Program-made: the position numbers and the translations under genes
Assembly: GCA_003427395.1 (NCBI GenBank)
Contig: BFEA01000055.1
Location: 2,990,229 to 3,014,215 of the forward strand
Length of the DNA: 23,987 nucleotides
Direction: 5' to 3'
Source: Chara braunii
Lineage: Eukaryota; Streptophyta; Charophyceae; Charales; Characeae
Notes under the pieces: generated by a model
The model's database searches: none
The model's input: only the letters and a program-made list of their open reading frames with translations
What the model was told of the DNA's origin: nothing
In this document: positions 9,015-20,606 of the stretch, one piece after another
How positions within the stretch are numbered: the first letter of the stretch is position 1
Layout: each line of letters begins with the position of its first letter

Positions 9015-9146
9015 TAGGCCCTATTTTCTATCATCATTTAAACAGAGGGTCGTTCCATTACCCGCCGCTTGTGAGATCGACGTACCAACTTCCGCTGTGA
9101 CCTCCAAGCCCTCCCCCTAACACCTATGCCAACATCTTCACACACC

Positions 9147-9435
<289 letters not shown>

Positions 9436-9493
9436 GTACTGAAGACATGCCAGACAGCTCGCTAGAAACTCTTCAGTATCGCGCTAAACGCAC

Positions 9494-9495
<2 letters not shown>

Positions 9496-9571
<76 letters not shown>

Positions 9572-9775
9572 GTGTGTGTGTGTGTGTCCCGCGCGCGCGC
9601 GCGCGCACAGATATTTCGGCTCAGTTTCTCTCAAATCCATGTCCCATTTTCTTCCCCACCACCGATTTCCTCCCCCAACCTAGTACGTTTATGCACTGTG
9701 TTCTACCCCCCTATGCCGCATCTCTCCCACCTCTCTCCCGCCTCGCTTCCCGTTTCTCACTACGGCTCTTTTAAA
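9496..9775. repeat. CT-TG-GC microsatellite plus flank, duplication unit 2
   Basis: (CT)n 9496-9567, (TG)n to about 9587, then (GC)n to 9605. The flank CAGTTTCTCTCAAATCCATG, CTTCCCCACCACC and CTATGCC aligns with unit 1. The alternating purine-pyrimidine GT/GC stretch is a Z-DNA candidate. Confidence 0.8.
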
Positions 9776-10016
9776 GGGGTCTGCCTGAAACTACCGCCAA
9801 CAGACACCCACCTGCCGCCTTCTTATCCATCTTTACTGCCACCACGCCGCCTCTGCCTTACTCCCACCTCCCTCACACGGTACCTTTTCGTAAAGGAATG
9901 CATGCACGACAACGGACACCCACCTTTGTTCCAATTCCACTGACACAGAATACATTACGACAGGCAAGGGGACACAACCTGATAGAACGAGGGTACCAGG
10001 GATAGACGATGGAAAT
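9776..10016. other. No feature recognised
   Basis: Pyrimidine-rich sequence up to about 9890, then mixed sequence. No gene is supported. Confidence 0.5.
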
Positions 10017-10370
10017 GGCGGGAAAGAGGAGGAGGTGAGTCATCACAGCTGCGGGGGAAGGCGTTCCCGCCAAATGGATAGAATTAAGGTTGATTCATGA
10101 TGAGCTGGTCATGATGAGCTGGTCGAGAAGACTTTCCCGCCAAATTAATACGCGTGAAGATGCGGAGACCGTAGACAACAACGTCAGACGCTTCCCGCCC
10201 TTTTCCCCCCTTCAAGCAAAAGGCCGGGAAAGAAGGAAATAAAAGGCCAGGAGCGGGAAACAGAAAAGGGCGGGAGAGAACGAATCGAGATGGCGGGAAA
10301 GAAGCGGCCATGAGTTCGAATCCTCACGGCATCGAAAGGGCGGGAAAGAAGCAAGCGAGAGGGCGGGAAA
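10017..10370. promoter_or_regulatory. Cluster of E2F-like GCGGGAAA / TTCCCGCC motifs
   Basis: The motif or its complement occurs at 10017, 10063, 10133, 10192, 10253, 10292, 10339 and 10362. Two instances read TTCCCGCCAAAT, and the one at 10133 is TTTCCCGCC, close to the plant E2F site. The first four alternate in orientation and the later ones are all on the plus strand. A 14-bp direct repeat ATGATGAGCTGGTC x2 sits at 10097-10124. The cluster could be a promoter of a cell-cycle gene, but no gene is recognised nearby, so a decayed repeat sharing the motif is equally possible. Confidence 0.35.
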
Positions 10371-11316
10371 GATACAGAGCAAAGGGGAGCGCATACCCGC
10401 GAGAGGGGTGAAAAGAGAGAGGGGTGAAAAGAGAGACGAGAGAAGACATTGAGCAGAAAAACACCAAAGAAAAGAGGAGAGAAGAGACGGTGGATACAGG
10501 AGAAAGAAGGAGGAGCAGTGAGGGGTAAAAAGGTAAGACAAAGGGAAAGAGGACGAAGAAGAGATGAACCAGCAACGATGCGGAAGAAGAAGGTAGAGGG
10601 GTGACACATCAGCCATTGAGAGAGAGTGAAGGAAACACAGGAAAAAGAACAAAGGTATGAAACAACAAAGAACTAACACCAGAAGAAAAAGGAAGAGAAG
10701 GGGAAAGGCTGATACCAAGACGAGCGGAGAGCTGATGATGATCATCCGACAAGAAGAGAACTTATTCAAATTATATGTGGTGGAAAAGAGAAAAAGGATT
10801 CACTCAAAGAAAAAAGGCACGTGGGACACAGCTTACCTGTTTGCCCGCAGTGTCGACGAGGACCGTTGCTGCCGCCCTCGTTCCATCGCTTCTGACAGGT
10901 CTGGAGGGGGAACCGTTCTAATTGCCAGTCCTCAATGAGATGACAAAAGAGACCCAAGGGCGACAGGAGGTGGCGCGGGGAGGCGGGGGGCCATAGTGAG
11001 AGAGAGAGAGAGAGAGAGAAGACGGAGGGACAAGCTAGGGATGGTCTGCACAATAATAATTAACGAGCAAACGGTCCAAGTCCCCCGAACAGTGCTCAGA
11101 GAGGATCGAGATGGATACCGAAAGCGGAGTCGGGTCCACCTAACAGAGTCGACAAAACCCCGGAGACAGTTTCTCAATCCGACAACAGCGGGAAAGCAGA
11201 CCGGCGAGGGGAAGGCGGCGGGGGGAAGCGGAAACGCCACCGTGCGACCCGATCAGCGGATCTTAATTACTGTACCATACCCCCTTGTTCCCGTTGCTAA
11301 ATTCCCCCCACTCCTG
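10371..11316. other. No gene; GA-rich then mixed sequence
   Basis: Bases 10400-10700 are purine-rich. A short (GA)n array lies at about 10998-11019. The open frame on the plus strand from 10996 begins inside the (GA)n array and resembles nothing I know. Confidence 0.5.
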
Positions 11317-11480
11317 TCAATCAATGTGAAATCGAGCACGCTTTACTCACAAGCGCTTGATTACGGGCCACCTCCGTTGGCTGATCAATGCAGTCAATCC
11401 ATACAAAATCGCGCACGCCTTGCTCACAAGCACTTCATCACACGACACGTCGGTCGGCTGATCAATGCAGTCAATCAAGG
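11317..11480. repeat. 77-bp minisatellite, two full units plus a partial
   Basis: Units begin TCAATCNAT at 11317, 11394 and 11471. Each contains a CTCACAAGC segment and ends GGCTGATCAATGCAG. The two full units differ at many positions, so the duplication is old. Confidence 0.8.
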
Positions 11481-11904
11481 TTAAACGGTTCCCGCTGTTT
11501 TCGTCTAACGGTTTCCCCGTCCGCAGACTCGTTACTCGATTGGCGAAGCCTGTATTTCCTAGCCACCGAGGGCCATGCTTCCACGCGCACAACTATCGTC
11601 CAGGCCACATAAGGCCCTGTGGACTGCAAGCCCTGCGATCGGACGGCCGATAATGACTCTGTCAAATCGGCCGATGGGAGCAGGGTGCCCCAAGGGGTTT
11701 AGTAGTTGGCAGCCCTAAGTCTGCGGGATAGTGGGGTTCAGCGTCTGTGTTTGCAGACCCCCTCTGCGCAGCCTGCCTTCTGTGGTCGCAGGCCTAAGGG
11801 CTGCGGTGTGGTGCGGTCCGCCGTCTGTGTCAAGGTGCCCGGATTTTGGCGGTGGACGACCACTGCCAAATTGTCTACCACGTGGGCGCAGGGAACACAG
11901 CCCT
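11481..11904. other. No gene recognised
   Basis: Moderately GC-rich sequence with GCCCTAAG / GGCCTAAGGGCTGC words recurring near 11720, 11790 and 11900. No coding or RNA gene is supported. Confidence 0.45.
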
Positions 11905-12240
11905 AAGGTAGCCAAAGCAATGGGTCTAAGCACGTGCACAAGAGAGAGAGAGAGAGAGAGAGAGGCCTACCGAAGAAAAAGAGAGAGGGAGAGAGAGAGA
12001 GAGTGGTTGAATGACAAAATTGGAATATGGGTCAAATTGTGACAGCGATTGGGAGGAAGAGGGCTGTCCAAAAAAAAAAAAAAAAAAAAAGGNNNNNNNN
12101 NNNNNNNNNNNNNNNNNNNNNNNNNNNNNNNNNNNNNNNNNNNNNNNNNNNNNNNNNAAAAAAAAAAAAAAAAAACTAAATGATAAAATTGGAATATGGG
12201 TCAGATTGCGGTCACGACATAGATTGTCGCTGCAATTGGA
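11905..12240. repeat. Copies of the AT-rich-region repeat on both sides of the gap
   Basis: AGCCAAAGCAATGGGTCTAAGC plus a (GA)n tract and TTGAATGACAAAATTGGAAT (about 12007) match the sub-repeats found at 13.9-15.6 kb. Right of the gap, AAATGATAAAATTGGAATAT (12178) repeats nearly the same 30 bases, so two copies lie in tandem with poly(A) and the gap between them. Confidence 0.65.
12093..12157. other. Assembly gap (65 N)
   Basis: A run of N flanked on both sides by poly(A), probably a homopolymer or tandem-repeat collapse. Its true length is unknown. Confidence 0.98.
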
Positions 12241-12474
12241 TGACGACTTGTTTTACGGTTAAAATATATATATATATTTTTTATATTGTTTATAAAAATA
12301 TCATAATAAAATTTACGAACATTTTAATTTATTTATTTTTTCCAATTCTTTTTAGTGTTGAAAATTACTGAAGTTTGTGTACTTTTCTCGTTGGCCCACA
12401 TATTGGCGAGTGGCAAAATTGTAAAATATGTTGAATTGGTGCGGGCAATATTTTACATTTTTTAACTACGCTAC

Positions 12475-12532
12475 CAGAGTGACCCGGGTTACTTACCCTG
12501 CCGGGTAAAAACAATTAAACAAAATCAAAATT

Positions 12533-12563
<31 letters not shown>

Positions 12564-12710
12564 TATATTATAAATTTGGAGAAGAATTTCGATGTGACCC
12601 TAAGGCAAAAGTTGTTTAGTTTAATTTTCTGCATAACATAGTTTTTTTCGGATTTTTTTATTTTTTTTTCCTGAGACCTACCCTGGTCCTTGCACGGGTT
12701 GGTCACCCTG
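12475..12710 (-). mobile_element. hAT-like MITE, shared-core family member 1
   Basis: On the minus strand it begins CAGGGTGACCAACCCG and ends CCCGGGTCACTCTG, giving imperfect CAG-type terminal inverted repeats. The minus-strand interior has TATGTTATGCAGAAAA, TTTTGCCTTAGGGTCACATC and TTCTCCAAATTTAT, matching the core of the elements at 15.7, 23.1 and 23.7 kb. I see no matching 8-bp flanking duplication (TACGCTAC against GACCCGGG), so it is old, rearranged, or the ends are slightly misplaced. Confidence 0.55.
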
Positions 12711-13794
12711 GACCCGGGCGGCCCTACTAGTAGCCTAGGTTTTTAAGAGTTTTTGGATTTTTTTTATACATATATTTTTAGATAATGACCTTATGTATGG
12801 ATAGTTTTACCTTTAAGAACTTACTTTGTCTAAGGTGTTGTTTTTGAATAACTACATACATGAGGAAGTGTTTTTTGTTAAAGTATAGTAGCTTGAAAGA
12901 TCAGAAGTTGTATGATATTATATTGTTTTCTCATAATCATTATAAATGAAGTGTTTATAAAGGAGGATAATTGTGATGTTGTCGATATCCGTGAACTATA
13001 AATGTTTTTTAATTGCAAATATTTATCATTGGGGATATTTTAGTAGATTAGTTTTTTAGATAAACTAAACGATCGGTCCCAGAGGACCAAAAAACATGAA
13101 GATTAGAGAGATAAGAGAAGGTAGGAAAGTGACTCATTAATGGAAAGTGTTGAAAAGTTGAAATAAAGTTAGTTTTCAATGGGAGGATTTGTATAATCAG
13201 TGTGAAAGGTGAAATTATCGAGAAACTTTGTTCTCATCTCACATTCGTCCGAGCAAACTAGTTGTTGCTGTTAATCTGTCACCAACTTGTGTCTTCATTC
13301 GTACAATTTTTGTGTAACTTAAAGTCGATGAGGCTTGAAAATGTTATAAATGTCAAAGTTGTAGATGACAATCATTGGGACATTGTTTTACTCCGACCGT
13401 GAGTAGAGCAAAAAAGTTGATGCCTCACTAATCACCGTCGATTAACTTGTTGTGAAGATTGTGACGAGGATAGCGTACTTGACGAAATTGTTGCGATGGT
13501 CACGGTTTAAAAAGTTTATTTTGTATAAACACATGATACATTTGTCGCTAGTTACTTTTTTGTTGATAGTTGTTTTTCTGACTGCAGTTCCTTTGGAATC
13601 GTTTGCAGATTTTATTAATATAGGTGAATATGATACATTTTTTTATTTATTTATTTTTAATTTGGACCATTTCTCGATTTATGCGTTTTATCCTTGCGCA
13701 GGGGCCATGCAAATCTTAACTGGTAACCAACCTTGTTTTTTTTAACTAACTTGCAACTTTTTTTTTTTTTTTTCCCCTTTGGTTGTGGTGTTAA
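12711..13794. other. AT-rich sequence without a supported gene
   Basis: Mostly T-rich sequence with short open frames only. A fragment near 13360 translates to VVDDNHWDIVL, faintly like the region around a conserved Trp in hAT-type transposases, but stops interrupt it on both sides. Bases 13245-13305 resemble 16990-17050, so part of this stretch belongs to the duplicated repeat family. Confidence 0.45.
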
Positions 13795-15040
<1,246 letters not shown>

Positions 15041-15714
15041 CAACATATTACATTCTCAAGGTTGTGGATTGTTGAGCTTGTTTCAATGAGGGAAAACAAT
15101 AGGGCTAAGCGTACACTTGTAAAAAAGAGAAAGAGAGAAAATGAGAGAGAGAGGGTGGGGACGGGGGGATGATTACCAAAGAGAAAGCGAGAGACGCTGA
15201 ATGACAAAAATACAAAATATATGTCATTTTGTGACCACAATTTATTTTGCAGTTGAAATGATAAAAAAAAAACATATTTAATATTTTTATTGAAATAATC
15301 ATAAAAACATTTACTAACATTTGACGTACTGAGGCAAAACAATAGGGCTAAGCGCAAACGAATGTGATAAATAAAAAAAAAGAGAAAGAAAGAGATAACA
15401 GGGGGAAGGGTTACTAAAAAAAAAAAAAAAGAGATCGGCTTTGTGACAAAAATGAAAAATGAAGCATTTTGTCTTCACGATCTATTTTGCAATTTAAATA
15501 ATTTTATGCATAATAATAGAGAACAACCCTGTAGAAGGAGAAAAAACAAAATGAAGTAGCGCCATAAACTAATTACTTTTAGAGATCGGTAACGTTATGG
15601 TTGTGTGCAATTTACTTTCTGTATCGCATTTATAGTCATTGCTTTGTGCGCAGTCAAATAACTATGTTGATGACAACAAGCGAAATAAAGATTGGTTGAG
15701 GTCATAGTTACAGT

Positions 15715-16564
<850 letters not shown>

Positions 16565-16788
16565 GTTACATTAGCATTTTCGTAAATGTATGTTTTTTGA
16601 ATTATGGCTAAAGTTTGATGAATTCGTTTGTAATTAAGTTTAACGTTGAGTATAATTATTTTTTTTTGTAGCTTTAATATAACATTTCTAGACATCAATT
16701 AAAGTATTTTTTTGCATTTCATGTGGTAAAAACAACTGACAATCTTATGGGTAGTGTGTTTGTGTGTGTGTGTATGTGTATGTGTGTA

Positions 16789-16829
<41 letters not shown>

Positions 16830-17082
16830 GCGGAGAGGGGGGAAGGGTTGATATGCTTTTTTTAGGGCAACCTTCAATAATTGTATTTTTCTCTGGAGTG
16901 GGCTTCGAATCCTTTGTTGGTTTCATTATTACAAACGACACTCTTAAATTTTATGTTTCTATTTATCTTTCTGTCTTGCTCACATGTTTACCCTTCTCCC
17001 CAAGATGAGTTTGTTGTTGTTAGTCGTCCACCTTCTTGTCTTTATTTCGATACGGAGATGTGAACCTCCTCATTTGCTATGG

Positions 17083-17443
17083 ATGTGGAAGGTAATGATG
17101 CACAAGTACACAGAATCCACAAAGTACACGTCACATAGTAGAAAATCCACGTGGTGACAAGATCGAATAGTCAACACCAAACCATAGTTCATCCAATCAA
17201 AACCAACAATCCCAGGAACCGCCTTCGTACCACAAACCGACGATTACCGGCTCCTATCAATACTACCGGTAGCATCGATAGTCGCTGCATGGCCGAAAAC
17301 CAAGAGGTCTACTACTAACTACAAAGGATCTACTTATAGTGCCGATAGCAATCAAAGTGCGTGCTAAGTCCTGAAAAATGGCCCCGAGGCATTGTCTATG
17401 CTTGGTCCAACAATGGAAAAAATGTTGTCGTACTAACATCTCA
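17083..17443 (-). repeat. Left pseudo-LTR (3' end of the element)
   Basis: 361 bp, a direct repeat of 22132-22493. By hand count there are about 23 substitutions, of which about 17 are transitions, plus one single-base indel, roughly 6 percent divergence. It starts ATGTGGAAGGTAATGATGC and ends TACTAACATCTCA. A B-box-like GGTTCGAGACC follows just inside (17458). Confidence 0.9.
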
Positions 17444-17765
17444 AGCTACAAGTAACAGGTTCGAGACCCGGGTACAACACACTGTGAACTCTACTCGAAA
17501 GGTAATGGTACTACCCAAAGAACCGAAACTTCAGCCGGTCTTAGGCTCACCNATTCGCGGGCCCCTGTTAAGGGGNGCTTTCTACGGTACCAGCCANAAA
17601 AAAANAAAAANAAAAAAANTCAGGAGAACACAGTACAAAACCAAGGGTAACTACAAAAAGCTGCACCCGGAGGAAAACCTTGTCCGAATACATACCACAG
17701 CAAACCAAGAAATCCTAGAGAAACACACAACAATATCAGGAACGGTCAAAACCAAACGAACAAAC

Positions 17766-19816
17766 TTAATACANCAACTTATNAGTCAGTCTCCATACGN
17801 CATCTCGTCGGAAAGCGAAACTNTTGAGCACNCGCTNAAAGAACGCATCAGGGAAGTCTTTCAGGATCAACTCTCGTTGAACAGCCCGCACTCGATTCGG
17901 GATTTCAGATCGGATCGGGGTGGTCATATCGATCCGATGCAGGTAGCTTCCAACAATGACGCTCTTTTGCCTTTTACTACCCCAAGAAAAGTAGGACTGC
18001 CCATTCTGAATCACCAGCCTATCAGAAGTCCACAAGCAATCCTCATTCCTCGTCATTTGGATGCAACCCAGGTATTAGGGGTAGGTTTGCTGAACTCGAA
18101 TTGACATACCTGAAACCCAAAGGCACCAGAATTATCACTAGTGCGTTTGAGTACTAGGTNGGCAGGATAACATTCCTCAAAAACACGTAAAATAGTAGAG
18201 TCCTTCTCACAATGAGGCAAAGATATGATCAACAACACATCATCGATCAAACACGACGAGAAAACACAGTGTACCGCCCGACCGAGGCTGCACGTAAACC
18301 GGTCTTCGGNGAACGCACACATGATACAGGCCAGAGGTGGGCTAGTGCTCTTGGCCATCGGGATACCCATAATCTGCTGCAGTAGGACTCCTGTGGTCCG
18401 AAAATACGTGTAACTCAGTTCCAAATGCACAAAAGCCGGAACGTCCGTCAGATCCAATTTTCTTCAGTGATCCGCCCCGATAGAAATGNCAAAGGAGGCA
18501 CCCCTACCTCGGGAATTCACACGGACAAAACTTCTTCCTTTACTCAAATGGTGCTCAATCAACCAATCAACGACACGACGGATATCGACATGTGGCAATT
18601 TCGTTAACATTTCCTTAATGTCAAAGGAATAAGATGATATCGTTCAGTTCTCTCCTAATCTCATAAATTTTCGATTAGCAGCATCCAGGCGGGAACTCAA
18701 AGTAGAGACTGCGGGCAAATTGAAATGCCAATGCCGTGGTATCTTGCCAAGCAAGTGGTTCAAAGCCTGTGCAACAACACGACTCGTGCGCACTATAGGT
18801 TCCCAGAAGGACAAATAAATAGGTCGAAAACGACAGAGGTCCTTATGCTTAGGCAGAAGGTAAGCAGAACCGCACTTTCCGCCAGCATTCCATCGTACAA
18901 AAGATCTCAGGCCAACAGCGCAAACATCCTCACGGAGCTCGCGTAAGGCCACACCTTCAGAGTGGTTAACGATTTTGTAACCAGGATTCAAAACAAAATT
19001 ACTCAGCAAAGCCTCGTAATAAATCAGAGGGCACATCACCACTGATTCCCCCGGATTACGATCAACCGCAGAAATCACCAACCCATCGAAACGTTGTTTT
19101 GCCNNCGCAACAACATCCAAANTCAAACACCGACTGCAGTCAGATGATGTGACAAAACATGATGTCAGGTTGTCCCTGCTAATGACTGGTAAAGTTCCAT
19201 TCCTATTAGCCCAGGTAGCAAAACCATCGGTTAACTCATCACGCAACAGATTCAGTCGATTGGTCAAATAAGCACAAGGCACGTTCTTTGCATTGCATAG
19301 CAAAGGATGAATATCATCAAGGTCACTGAGTCGAAACAGCACATGCCCGTTCGATCGAGGAAGAGAAACACCCACACAAATGCAGGTAAGCACAGAGCGT
19401 GTCGACAGACTACGCATATTATGCAACAAGTCAGCGACAGTGGGGTTCTTAGTCCCTACTATCTGAATCTTCCTTCGAGCACGGAGCAGAAAATAGCGAG
19501 GTAAGTCAAGGCGCATCAAAACATCATTGACCACCTTACGAAGCTCAGACACCTTTAATCGATCATCAAATCTAATACGGAAGATGAGATCAACACANAG
19601 GCTTAAACTGAAACGGTCCNGAAAGTTTCGTGCAAGCATTCTACGCAGGTATTTTCTAGTGGATTTCCGAGAAACGTCCTTAACATCACGGTACAAACGC
19701 AGCATAATACGCATGCTCCAATTAGAAGTGACAAATACCTGCCGAAGGTTCCGGAGGAAACTGATCAAGAATTTCTTAAAAAACCCGCACTTAGATGCCC
19801 ATTTGCATACATGCAA
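17766..19816 (-). pseudogene. Penelope-type reverse transcriptase with CxC linker and thumb (3' part of ORF2)
   Basis: One minus-strand frame runs from 19816 to 18053, interrupted only by TGA at 18646-18644 and 18466-18464. The thumb continues in another frame (18056-17766), so a frameshift lies near 18053. A linker with TCICVG (the CxC motif, 19387-19370) precedes the RT. RT landmarks in order are an AVDRNPGESVVMCPLIYYEA block, RFRPI, motif A SFDIKEM (18628-18608), motif B MGIPMAKSTSPPLA, and motif C as LIDDVLL. The thumb has SWGSKRQK and RVRAVQRELILKDFP. The motif A Asp and both motif C Asp are present, but the usual aromatic of Y/FxDD is Leu. No ATG starts this frame; it should continue from the endonuclease upstream. 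These enzymes are related to telomerase RT and would prime cDNA synthesis at the endonuclease nick. Confidence 0.85.
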
Positions 19817-20093
19817 GATAAAAAAAAAGTCCTCCCGATTGTAAGAGGTTCCTACAATCCTTAAGGCGGGTCGTGCCCTTATTTGTCACAATCTTAGTCT
19901 CACCGAAAGTCTTCACAATCTTATTCCAGCGCGGTTCTCACACATTCTCACTCTGTACATGAAAATTCACACCAGTGTTACCGTTACTTAAGACGTTGTT
20001 CAGGAAAGCGAAGAAATCAACACACCAATCATCAGAAGCAAACTGCGAAACCGAACAAATTTCCAAAGAAAAGCGTTAGGTTCTCGATGATCA

Positions 20094-20480
20094 TTCAGCT
20101 TGGCACGTTCTTTCCTTCCAGTTAACCTTCCTACATCCGGATGTGTTAAGGAAAAGGGAACAAAGTTTAATATAAGTACTCTTTAGAGCTGTCAGATCCG
20201 CACCGACAAGAATATCCACAAGAATCAACACATAATTCCCAACCCCAAAAGATGTTAACCAGCGAAGAAAATGAGATCGGGTTCACTTCTTACAGCAGTA
20301 AATGTGTTCCCTCCAGCGGACGTCTACGTCCCTCGTAGACTTGCCGACATACGACAATTTACAAAATGGAGAAATCCCAATGTACACACAGGAGCTAAGT
20401 CTAAGAAAATCGAGGCCATGACGATCATACAACTCCAGTCACTTTGGAGCACACTTAATAGCCCATCGTATCTCACCTTG
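20094..20480 (-). pseudogene. GIY-YIG endonuclease domain (5' part of ORF2)
   Basis: A minus-strand frame translates to ELYDRHGLDFL, then CVYIGIS, SYVGKSTRDVDVRWREHIY and, after a TGA (20285-20283), RSHFLRWLTSFGVGNYVL, ALKSTYIKLCSLFLNT and a basic stretch. CVY and YVG correspond to the GIY and YIG strands, the R-x-x-x-x-R-W-x-E-H segment holds the conserved Arg region, and TYIKLCSLFLN corresponds to the C-terminal ExxYIxxxxPxLN motif. The Glu of that motif appears to be Lys, which should abolish catalysis. Another TGA (20441-20439) lies just upstream, and TGA (20093-20091) follows. No CCHH cluster is evident, as reported for Chlamys. The domain nicks target DNA for integration. Its place upstream of the RT is the diagnostic permutation. 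Confidence 0.75.
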
Positions 20481-20606
20481 CAAAGCTAGCAACAGAAAAA
20501 CCAAACGGAATACCCCTTCGACAGATCTATTCACAGTTTCAAATTCACACCGTTCGTGCGCAAGAAATCGACATAGCTTCCATAGCTGCTGTACAGATAG
20601 GCCACA

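Noticed and set aside
10300-10330. tRNA-like B-box GAGTTCGAATCC on the plus strand
   Set aside because: No A-box at the right distance and no T-stem pairing. Similar TTCGAATCC words at 8773 and 16909 were set aside for the same reason.
13220-13745. Possible hAT transposase remnant (VVDDNHWDIVL) and a 97-codon frame at 13452
   Set aside because: The hint is a few residues with stops on both sides; the 97-codon frame is Phe/Leu-rich AT sequence with no supporting motif.
17361-18104. 247-codon open frame on the plus strand
   Set aside because: It is antisense to the RT thumb and the left pLTR, contains many N codons, and resembles no family; the minus-strand reading carries recognisable motifs.
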